From UBA11889 sp002313255 (lineage in GTDB: Bacteria; Pseudomonadota; Gammaproteobacteria; Pseudomonadales; Azotimanducaceae): a DNA stretch of 5,965 nt. The position numbers were made by a program, and so were the translations under genes. The notes below the pieces were generated by a model that searched no databases, was not told the origin of the DNA, and saw nothing but the letters and a program-made list of their open reading frames with translations. Numbering within the stretch: the stretch's first letter is position 1; each line of letters begins with the position of its first letter. The DNA is taken from the NCBI GenBank assembly GCA_913045265.1, contig CAJWQX010000094.1:1-5965 (forward strand), read 5' to 3'. Below, piece after piece: positions 1 to 5,449 of this stretch.

Positions 1-2
1 CG

Positions 3-128
3 AGCAGTGAGGAATTTAGCGTGTTTGGGCTGCCGGATAACCCCGGAAATGTCAGGCAGATCCATGGCAGACCCGGAGAGGTTTGGTTGCCGGAGTCCGC
101 GGCAGACCGGCTCGTGGTGATCCGCTGA
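3..128 (+). CDS. Streptogramin lyase-like (Vgb) beta-propeller protein, 3' end only
   Basis: Reading from base 3 gives 41 codons and a TGA at 126-128; the 5' part lies outside the window. The visible tail contains VRQIHGRPGEVWLPES followed by ADRLVVIR. This matches the repeated blade motif of virginiamycin B lyase-like propellers, in which a short variable strand is followed by G-x-(V/I)-W-x-x-E-S, then D-R-(I/L) and a hydrophobic strand. In characterised Vgb the fold linearises streptogramin B antibiotics, but most family members are exported sensor-like or hydrolase-like proteins of unknown role, so substrate cannot be inferred. Of the three plus-strand frames, this one has the natural amino-acid composition; the frame starting at base 1 is also open for a while but is rich in Arg, Cys and Ser. 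The gene converges on the leftward operon, with 152 bases between the two stop codons, and is probably unrelated to it. Family assignment rests on 41 residues only. Confidence 0.55.
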   Translation, partial: SSEEFSVFGLPDNPGNVRQIHGRPGEVWLPESAADRLVVIR

Positions 129-266
129 TCAGACATCGCCGGCACTCGGTAGTTAACGCACCACCTACTCGTCGCGCCAATACCTGCGCCGAATGATTAA
201 CAGACTAAAACGGTCAACACGATAGGCTGCGATCGTAAGGTTAGACCCTCAACGAGCATCGTTACC

Positions 267-306
267 TCGATCGATACCCGCTAGAAGAGTGTTAAGTATC
301 GATCGA
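267..306. repeat. 11-bp inverted repeat spanning the ligase stop codon
   Basis: TCGATCGATAC at 267-277 is repeated as its exact reverse complement at 296-306, with an 18-base spacer containing the ligase stop codon (281-283). As RNA it would form an 11-bp stem at the operon end, but it lacks the GC-rich stem and U-run of an intrinsic terminator. Each arm contains TCGATCGA, itself palindromic, so the pair can also be read as two copies of one short palindrome. A role in 3'-end protection or in separating the convergent transcripts is possible but unproven. Confidence 0.35.
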
Positions 307-1645
307 TTTCCCATGGTGTTACTTGGCGCCTGAATTCCCGCAATTCGGCTTCCTTTAGGTCTATATATTCTTCGTAGATGACGCCCAACGATTCTTGGAT
401 TAATTCGTCTTTCTTCAACTCGGCCAACGATTCGTCCAACGTCTGAGGCAATATTCTGATTCCTCGAAGCCGGATCTCCTCTGGGCTTAGACTGTATAAA
501 TTCCCCAGATTAGGTTCTCCGGGATCTAAATTTCTTCTTACTCCGTCCAGGCCAGCCATGACGTAGGCGCTGAGGGCAAGATATGGATTTGCGGCCGACG
601 ACATACTGCGATCTTCAAGCTGGCCAGGTCCAGGGGTGCGGATCATCTGGGTCCTGTTGTTGTCGCCATACGATATGTTCGCTGGCGTCCACACGAAATC
701 AAAATTGGTAAAGGCTATACCAGGTTCCACCTGCAGTCGTTTATAGCAATTTATCGTCGGTGACATAACCGAACATAAAGCAGGCGCATGGGCAAAAATA
801 CCACCGATAAATTGGTAGGCGAGCGGCGACAAGCCCAACCCTCTTGGGTCTTCGTCGTCAAGAAAAAGGTTCTCATCGGTGTCAGCGTCAGCTAAATGGT
901 AGTGGATGTGGCCTCCATTTCCGACCCGGCCAGTGAAAGGCAGCGCCATGTGGGTGGCGATAGCGCCTATCTCATGGGCGAACTCGCTCGCCATCATCTT
1001 GAAGAACGTGTAGCGGTCAGCCGTTGTCAATGCGTTCGAATACGCGAAGTTGATTTCATATTGGCCATTGCCGTCTTCATGGTCGGACTGGTAAGGGTCC
1101 CAACCCAGACGGCTCATCGCATCCATCATTCGGCGAAGGTAGCCAACGGCGTTTGAAGTTCCCTTGAAGTCGTAGCAAGGGTATCGAAGATTGTCCACTT
1201 TGTTAGGGTCCCAAACGTCGATCGATCCGTCTTCTTTCTTGGTGACCAGGTGGTGTTCTGGCTCGAGCCCCACGTTGAAAGTGAATCCGCTACCACGCAC
1301 TTGCGACAGGATGCGTTTCAAGTTTTGCCTAGGACAAAAGAGATGCGGTTCGCCGTCAACGAACAAGTCGCTCGCGAAACGAGCGACGCCATCGGTCCAC
1401 GGGACCAGCGTGTAGGAGTCGAGGTCGATTCGAGCCGCCATGTCATGTGAATTTGGGGCCTGTCCGAGACCGGGAATTGCGGACCCAGCGAACGGAACTC
1501 CATCATTGATCAGTCGGTCCAGTTGGTCTGCTGGAACCAGTTTCACCTTGGGGGAGCCGTGCAGGTCGACGAACTGGACAAGCAAGTATTGAACTTCGTC
1601 GTCCACTATTCGTTTTTGTATCTCTTCTCGCGTAGCCATCGTCAA
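281..1645 (-). CDS. Type III (GlnT/GmaS-like) glutamine synthetase family ligase
   Basis: An ATP-dependent carboxylate-amine ligase of the glutamine synthetase superfamily, about 452 residues and full length. Numbering is from the TTG at 1645. The N-terminal beta-grasp part holds FVDLHGSPKVKLVP (25-38). The catalytic barrel shows GLEPEHHL (126-133), SDHEDGNGQYEIN (187-199, metal-ligand Glu and GQ), GNGGHIHYH (242-250, metal/substrate His), NCYKRL (299-304), NNRTQMIRTPG (329-339) and NPYLALSAYVMAGLDG (353-368). NLYSLSPEE (382-390) aligns with the segment carrying the adenylylated Tyr of enterobacterial GlnA; Tyr384 is present. The long CYDF...GWDPYQSDHEDGNGQ stretch is typical of the GlnT type rather than GlnA. 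Two ammonium-site acids of GlnA appear replaced: the FDGSS Asp is Ala54 (FAGS), and the Glu before AYSARNRS aligns near Thr320. This favours an organic amine over ammonium as substrate, as in gamma-glutamylmethylamide synthetase. Start: the TTG at 1645 overlaps the preceding stop; ATG at 1639 is equally plausible and no strong Shine-Dalgarno decides. Last gene of the operon. Family call is firm; substrate is unknown. Confidence 0.9.
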   Translation of the reverse strand: MTMATREEIQKRIVDDEVQYLLVQFVDLHGSPKVKLVPADQLDRLINDGVPFAGSAIPGLGQAPNSHDMAARIDLDSYTLVPWTDGVARFASDLFVDGEPHLFCPRQNLKRILSQVRGSGFTFNVGLEPEHHLVTKKEDGSIDVWDPNKVDNLRYPCYDFKGTSNAVGYLRRMMDAMSRLGWDPYQSDHEDGNGQYEINFAYSNALTTADRYTFFKMMASEFAHEIGAIATHMALPFTGRVGNGGHIHYHLADADTDENLFLDDEDPRGLGLSPLAYQFIGGIFAHAPALCSVMSPTINCYKRLQVEPGIAFTNFDFVWTPANISYGDNNRTQMIRTPGPGQLEDRSMSSAANPYLALSAYVMAGLDGVRRNLDPGEPNLGNLYSLSPEEIRLRGIRILPQTLDESLAELKKDELIQESLGVIYEEYIDLKEAELREFRRQVTPWEIDRYLTLF

Positions 1646-2988
1646 TGGAGTTGTTCTGGCATCGGTAGAGAAGTTGGGGTTTTTTCAAGCGGGGTAGACC
1701 GGAGTGGCCGGCGGACGGCGGACGGTTCTATCCCGGTCCGTATTGCGCTCAAAACGCCTGCGGCCTCCCAATAATTCTCGACGACATGCAACTGTCCACT
1801 CGCCCAGGGAAGCGCCTCTAGGTCGTTCTTCATAAGGTTCCGGTTTTCTCGTACAGCGATGACCTGAATCCCTTGTTCCAAGGCCGCGAGCGTCGGCAAG
1901 CCGAGGCAACCATCAGGTATTACTAGGCACGAAATATCCCGTGCCGTCAAAATGCCAGATCCCTGCATGGCCTCAGTGTCTGTGATAATTTTCGGGCTTC
2001 TTTGAAGCCCTTTCAGGACACATTGTAAGAAACTGACCGAGATGACCTCCGCAGCCATTCGAGGGTCGACAACACCGGTTTCTATATCCAGAACAGCCTG
2101 CGATTCCAGCATCGGAGCGTGCGCCGATGGTAGGTCATACAGGCTTGAAATCGTATGGGTCAGCATAGATTCAACCCCACCCCATGGGTTCACTATGTCG
2201 CCGTCACTCCAGAAGTAGTCGCTGTAATAATGCAGCGGTGTCGAGATAACAGATGCAATTGCGACGGCGTCATATTCTCCGCGGTATTTATCAAGGAGAT
2301 CAAATAGGTTCCCAAAACCTTCGACGCTGCCTGCAGCTCTTTCTGACTCGGTGTAGTCGGGACTCATTACCAACGGACGGTCCATCTCAATCAATATTGG
2401 GCAATTCAGCCCGTATGAAGACCGGGCCGCATTTACCGCATTCACCGCCAAGTCCGTGAATACCCGGTCGGCGTGTGGATGGAGCAGCACCAAAACTCGA
2501 TTACTCCGAACCGGCTGAATTCCAACAGTCCCCATCAGCAGCCGGCACAGAACACTCCCTTCTACATAAAGAGCATTTCCCGGCATCTCGTTGATGTCAG
2601 ATGCGTTCACCACGTTGGGATGGATGATTAGATTATCGCAAACGGAGGCCAGTAGTTGGGCCACTGGGGTTGCGTCACCGGCATGTCCTCCGATGGCCGC
2701 GCCGATTCCGGTTGGCACCAACATCGCGACGTTGAATCGACTGGTGTTTTCCGACTGGCGCTTGCAGAATTCGAGCACCATGCCAGACGGGATCAGATGG
2801 GCGTCATCGCCAGCCTGGTAGGTGGTCGCCTCACAATTGTAAAAGTCCGGGTTCGACTCAGTGACCACTAGTCGGACCAACTCCTCCCCTGTAGGAAGTT
2901 TCTCTTTGGTCTGATCGGCCAGCCATTTAAGAGCGCTGCCGTCATCGGGAGGGCAAGGTAGCTGAAAATCAATTTCCGAAACGCGCAC
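1642..2988 (-). CDS. DUF3326 family protein, unknown function
   Basis: A soluble protein of 448 residues with no signal peptide or membrane segment. I recognise DUF3326 from its glycine-rich core, VPTGIGAAIGGHAGDATPVA (91-110), followed by LLASVCDNLIIHPNVVNAS (112-130) and YVEGSVL (141-147). Cyanobacterial, other bacterial and plastid-lineage members share the TGIG-x-x-IGG-x-AGDA-x-PVA, HPNV-x-N and YVEG signatures. A second conserved-looking block is CLVIPDGCLGLPTLAALEQG (354-373) followed by IQVIAVREN (374-382), which reads like a strand-loop-helix ligand-binding unit. The last 30 or so residues are rich in Pro, Arg and Thr and look disordered. No reaction is established for the family. The start is GTG at 2988, 20 bases inside the decarboxylase gene, with a GGGGG stretch (2999-3003) about 10 bases upstream as ribosome binding site; a nearby ATG at 3005 is out of frame. 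Its place between a decarboxylase and an amide ligase suggests an enzyme acting on the same metabolite, but that is inference. Confidence 0.85.
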   Translation of the reverse strand: MRVSEIDFQLPCPPDDGSALKWLADQTKEKLPTGEELVRLVVTESNPDFYNCEATTYQAGDDAHLIPSGMVLEFCKRQSENTSRFNVAMLVPTGIGAAIGGHAGDATPVAQLLASVCDNLIIHPNVVNASDINEMPGNALYVEGSVLCRLLMGTVGIQPVRSNRVLVLLHPHADRVFTDLAVNAVNAARSSYGLNCPILIEMDRPLVMSPDYTESERAAGSVEGFGNLFDLLDKYRGEYDAVAIASVISTPLHYYSDYFWSDGDIVNPWGGVESMLTHTISSLYDLPSAHAPMLESQAVLDIETGVVDPRMAAEVISVSFLQCVLKGLQRSPKIITDTEAMQGSGILTARDISCLVIPDGCLGLPTLAALEQGIQVIAVRENRNLMKNDLEALPWASGQLHVVENYWEAAGVLSAIRTGIEPSAVRRPLRSTPLEKTPTSLPMPEQLH

Positions 2989-4201
2989 TGGCTTTAAACC
3001 CCCATCTCGCGGATTGCTCTTCCAAGGTGAATTCTTTCATCAACGTAACTTCACCATCGGCGCCAAGGGAATAGATCGATGGCAATGGGAGCCCGTTGAA
3101 CGTATGGGCCTTTACCAGGTTGTATGCCCCAACGCCGTACATCACAACCGTGGACCCAATTCCCAATGGCTTTGCAAACGCGTATTCGCCGAATACATCG
3201 CCCGCTAAGCAAGTAGCCCCGGCGATTATATAGGGGTACCGTCCGCCTTCGACGTCCATCAATATGTCAGGGCGCCATTCATATTCGAAAGATTCGGGCA
3301 GATGGTTCACGGTCGTATCTAAGACCGCGATGGACCTATCCTCGCTCTCGATCAAATCAAGCACCTTGGAAACAAGAAAACCAGCGTCCCGCACGAACGC
3401 CGAACCTGGCTCGATATACACTTCGAGCCCATATTTCGTCTGCAGTGAAGCGACGGCTTCGTAGAATGCATCATGATTTGTGCTGTCTTTGTCGAACAGG
3501 TAACCACCACCAAGGTTGATCCACTTTAGGCCTGCTAGCACCTTATCAATTTCCGTCTCCAATTTTTGGACCGATACCAAAACCTCTCGGAGATCCGGAG
3601 AGTTGCAGTTGTTGTGGAAAAGCAGTCCACTGATACCTTGGGAAGCCGGGGAACTTCGTCCCAGTGCCTCTTTTATGGCATAGGCGGATATTCCGAGTTT
3701 TGAGTAGGCCCGGCAAGGGTCGTAGCGAGGATCGTCAAGAAATGAGACTTCCGGGTTCACTCGTAACCCGATTTCCAGGTCGTCCGCCATGTCATCCTTG
3801 TGGCGCATCCATTGAGACACAGTATTAAAAGAGATGTAATCGCAAATCTTTGATATTTGCGTAACTTGATCGGGCCTCAGACCCGGAGTGGTTAGATGGA
3901 CTGTACTCTCCGTCGGAAGGGAATCTCTCGCGGCGGTCGCTTCGAACAATGAACTTGCGGAGAACCCATGAACGTAAGGTTCGATCAGGTCCAATACCCA
4001 GGGCAGAGTTAGGGCCTTTATCGAATAGAGGAGTTTGCAGTTCGCATCGTCTGCAATCTTCTTGAGGTGCTCGCATCGTGACACGATAAACGCGTCCTCA
4101 TAGACAAACGCTGGAGTTGCGATAGACCCTGCGGCATTCTCAAACACCACCGCTAGTTCTGCCAATTCGTCTATCGTTGCTTGATTCGGATTAGTACTCA
4201 A
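2969..4201 (-). CDS. Carboxynorspermidine decarboxylase-like PLP enzyme (NspC family)
   Basis: A fold-III (alanine-racemase-like) PLP decarboxylase closest to the NspC type, which decarboxylates carboxynorspermidine or carboxyspermidine to polyamine. Visible features, numbered from the TTG: TPAFVYED (29-36), the PLP lysine in LLYSIKAL (K62), SASSLFE (81-87), CDYISFN (120-126), YDPCRAYSKLG (160-170), FHNNC (195-199), the glycine loop NLGGGY (229-234), IEPGSAFVRDAGFLVSKVLD (263-282), CLAGDVFGEY (331-340; Cys331 and Asp335 are the residues usually donated across the dimer), VGAY (357-360) and HTFNGLPLPSI (366-376). At 410 residues it is slightly longer than typical NspC because of about 25 extra N-terminal residues. 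The start is TTG at 4201, the first possible codon after an in-frame TAA at 4208-4210, with GGAAA (4211-4215) as a fair ribosome binding site. Oddities: the loop usually reading H-F-H-x-L-C-E reads L-F-H-N-N-C-N here, losing the Glu, and no carboxynorspermidine dehydrogenase gene lies alongside. A related substrate other than carboxynorspermidine is therefore possible. First clear gene of the operon. Confidence 0.85.
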   Translation of the reverse strand: MSTNPNQATIDELAELAVVFENAAGSIATPAFVYEDAFIVSRCEHLKKIADDANCKLLYSIKALTLPWVLDLIEPYVHGFSASSLFEATAARDSLPTESTVHLTTPGLRPDQVTQISKICDYISFNTVSQWMRHKDDMADDLEIGLRVNPEVSFLDDPRYDPCRAYSKLGISAYAIKEALGRSSPASQGISGLLFHNNCNSPDLREVLVSVQKLETEIDKVLAGLKWINLGGGYLFDKDSTNHDAFYEAVASLQTKYGLEVYIEPGSAFVRDAGFLVSKVLDLIESEDRSIAVLDTTVNHLPESFEYEWRPDILMDVEGGRYPYIIAGATCLAGDVFGEYAFAKPLGIGSTVVMYGVGAYNLVKAHTFNGLPLPSIYSLGADGEVTLMKEFTLEEQSARWGFKASARFGN

Positions 4202-4372
4202 ATCGAATTATTTCCAATGCGGTGAGATAGCCACGAGGGGAGAGCTTCTCCAGGTCCACACCTGCCGCACTTTCAATTAAGTCAACATCGCGTTCGAGTC
4301 GGGGCCTACGCTGACGGCTGCGGGCTCTCGGTCAACGAGGATTAGAAATGATCTGGTGAACCGTCCATTCAT
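4191..4372 (-). other. Possible frameshifted small gene or remnant upstream of the decarboxylase
   Basis: Two overlapping minus-strand frames look more protein-like than chance. One runs from ATG at 4370-4372 to TAA at 4277-4279 (31 codons) and includes FLILVDREPAAVSVGPDSN. The other is open from 4331 and ends at TAA 4191-4193; from about base 4293 it reads DVDLIESAAGVDLEKL, then SPRGYLTALEIIRFEY. A single shift near 4290 would join them into a protein of about 60 residues whose stop overlaps the decarboxylase start by 11 bases, like the other junctions in this operon. The second frame has no good start of its own: its only candidate, GTG at 4259, lacks a spaced ribosome binding site. No convincing Shine-Dalgarno precedes the ATG at 4372 either. 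It could be a decayed gene, a sequencing error in a small real gene, a leader, or coincidence. No family is recognised. Confidence 0.3.
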
Positions 4373-4397
4373 CTAACCAATATTACGAGGATTTAGT

Positions 4398-4426
4398 TTG
4401 ACCTGCTCCAGCGTGCCCACTACAAT
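4398..4426 (+). promoter_or_regulatory. Sigma70-type promoter for the DUF350 gene
   Basis: TTGACC (4398-4403) and TACAAT (4421-4426) are separated by exactly 17 bases, each hexamer one mismatch from consensus (TTGACA/TATAAT). Transcription would start near 4433, giving a leader of about 113 bases before the DUF350 ATG. It is the best promoter-like pair I found in the intergenic region. Confidence 0.6.
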
Positions 4427-4439
4427 AGCAAAATCCGTC

Positions 4440-4455
4440 AGATAGGTCGATATCT
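4440..4455. promoter_or_regulatory. Small inverted repeat just downstream of the promoter (possible operator)
   Basis: AGATA (4440-4444) and TATCT (4451-4455) form a 5-bp inverted repeat with a 6-base spacer, starting about 13 bases after the -10 hexamer. The position suits an operator for a dimeric repressor, but the arms are short and AT-rich, so chance occurrence is quite possible. Confidence 0.2.
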
Positions 4456-4532
4456 TTCATAATTTGCTCGGATAATGTCTGATATTTGACTCCACATCGA
4501 CTATGATTCGAAATGCAATAGGAAGAGCTTTC

Positions 4533-4538
4533 AGGTGG
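4533..4538 (+). promoter_or_regulatory. Ribosome binding site of the DUF350 gene
   Basis: AGGTGG lies 7 bases before the ATG at 4546 and supports that start codon. Confidence 0.7.
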
Positions 4539-4545
4539 CAGAGCA

Positions 4546-5433
4546 ATGATTGACGCATTTATCGATACACTGGAAATTATTCCCCGTGGATTAGTGTTCG
4601 TCGGACTGGGATTGGTTGTATTGGTGATCGCCAAGTTGGCGAGGGATGTTATCACCCCCTACAAGATCGACGATGAAATCATCAAAAAGAATAACCTGGC
4701 GGTCGCGGTGCGGCTTAGCGGCTACTTTATGGGCGTCATGCTCGTATTTCTTGGTGCTTTGTACCAGCCAGTCGCCTCGATCGCGGTGGATGGTTTGGGA
4801 TTTGACCGGGAGTATGCCGAGGACATCCTAAGAGTGTTTCTATATTCCCTGGCGGGCATCGCTGCACTTAACCTGGTAAGAATCTTCATGAACCGTCTGA
4901 TACTCTTCCGGTTCGATATCGAAAAAGAGGTCGTTGAAGGCCAAAATGTCGGCAGTGGGGCCGCTGAGTTTGGCATGTACATCGCCACTGGATTGTTGAT
5001 CGCCGGCTCCGTGGCTGGAGAAGGGGGTGGACCGGATACGGCAGCGGCGTTCTTTGGAATGGGGTTGGCGCTCCTGATTTTATTTGCTCTGTTCTACCAA
5101 TTGACCACGTCATTTGATATGCATTCTGAGATTGAAAACAACAATACGGCCGTGGGTATCGCATTGGGAGGAAACCTGATTGCCATCGGGTTAGTGACAT
5201 TCAAGGCAGTGTTCGGAGATTTTGACGGGTGGAACGAGGGAGTCGCGGCTTTTATCACCTTCGGTGTGATTGGCTTCGTGCTGCTTTATGTGATGAGATT
5301 GCTGCTGGACAAGATGCTGCTGCCCACAGTTTCTGCGTCGAAAGCAATCTCGGTTGACCGCAATCTGGGGGTAGCGTTCATAGAGAGTGCAGTGGTTATC
5401 AGTTCTGCAATGATTCTATTCATAGCTGTCTGA
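4546..5433 (+). CDS. DUF350 multi-pass membrane protein with four repeat units
   Basis: An integral inner-membrane protein of 295 residues. I recognise DUF350 (the family of E. coli YjfL) from the linker IDDEIIKKNNLAVAVRLSGY (41-60) after the first helix. The protein is a fourfold repeat. Each unit has a long hydrophobic helix, a charged linker often carrying Asp/Glu, then an Asn-containing second helix: NNLAVAVRLSGYFMG (49-63), QNVGSGAAEFGMYIATG (133-149), NNTAVGIALGGNLIAIG (199-215) and RNLGVAFIESAVVISSA (272-288). About eight membrane helices result, near 11-32, 49-72, 93-117, 135-155, 165-186, 199-220, 230-254 and 271-294. YjfL itself is about half this length. Function is not established. 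Relatives recur next to spermidine-synthase-like genes in actinobacteria and next to a glutathionylspermidine-synthase-like gene (yjfC) in E. coli, which makes the divergent polyamine-type decarboxylase here notable. Start supported by AGGTGG. Its stop faces the next gene's stop with 16 bases between. Confidence 0.85.
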   Translation: MIDAFIDTLEIIPRGLVFVGLGLVVLVIAKLARDVITPYKIDDEIIKKNNLAVAVRLSGYFMGVMLVFLGALYQPVASIAVDGLGFDREYAEDILRVFLYSLAGIAALNLVRIFMNRLILFRFDIEKEVVEGQNVGSGAAEFGMYIATGLLIAGSVAGEGGGPDTAAAFFGMGLALLILFALFYQLTTSFDMHSEIENNNTAVGIALGGNLIAIGLVTFKAVFGDFDGWNEGVAAFITFGVIGFVLLYVMRLLLDKMLLPTVSASKAISVDRNLGVAFIESAVVISSAMILFIAV

Positions 5434-5449
5434 CGAATCCGGATCTCCA

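Larger units (their letters stand above)
281..4201 (-). other. Three-gene leftward operon: NspC-like decarboxylase, DUF3326, GlnT-like ligase
   Basis: All three genes lie on the minus strand with no gaps. The decarboxylase and DUF3326 frames overlap by 20 bases (2969-2988). The DUF3326 and ligase frames share a TTGA junction of 4 bases (1642-1645). Such overlaps usually mean one transcript and coupled translation, and therefore a shared pathway. No rho-independent terminator with a T-run is visible after the last stop codon; only the inverted repeat at 267-306 is a candidate structure there. No convincing minus-strand sigma70 promoter was found upstream of 4201, so the start of the transcript is undefined. 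Confidence 0.85.
4202..4545. promoter_or_regulatory. Divergent intergenic region between the operon and the DUF350 gene
   Basis: This 344-base stretch separates the two divergent transcription units. Its right part (from about 4395) is AT-richer and holds the rightward promoter, a small inverted repeat and the DUF350 ribosome binding site. Its left part (4202-4372) is occupied by the doubtful minus-strand small frames. For the leftward operon no hexamer pair with acceptable spacing was found: TTGAC motifs occur on the minus strand near 4284 and 4335, but neither has a reasonable -10 about 17 bases downstream. No riboswitch, T-box or tRNA was recognised. Confidence 0.6.

Noticed and set aside
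1..120. Open plus-strand frame starting at base 1
   Set aside because: Composition is rich in Arg, Cys, Gly and Ser; the frame from base 3 has a natural composition and a beta-propeller motif.
251..263. AACGA-GCA-TCGTT mini hairpin downstream of the operon
   Set aside because: A 5-bp AT-containing stem without a T-run is expected by chance.
896..1156. 86-codon plus-strand frame inside the ligase gene
   Set aside because: It lies antisense to the conserved catalytic core of the ligase and has no ribosome binding site or recognisable motif.
4486..4507. Second promoter-like pair TTGACT / TATGAT before the DUF350 gene
   Set aside because: Only 10 bases separate the hexamers, far from the 16-18 needed.
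4383..4655. 90-codon minus-strand frame across the DUF350 promoter and gene start
   Set aside because: It is antisense to the clear start of the DUF350 gene, is low-complexity (Thr/Asn/Ser/Pro) and resembles no protein; a shadow frame.
4886..5200. 104-codon minus-strand frame inside the DUF350 gene
   Set aside because: Antisense to a membrane protein with clear family motifs; composition rich in Arg, Gln, Pro and Ser as expected of a shadow.
5437..5444. ATCCGGAT palindrome between the convergent DUF350 and edge genes
   Set aside because: Only 8 bases, no loop and no T-run; too short to call a terminator.
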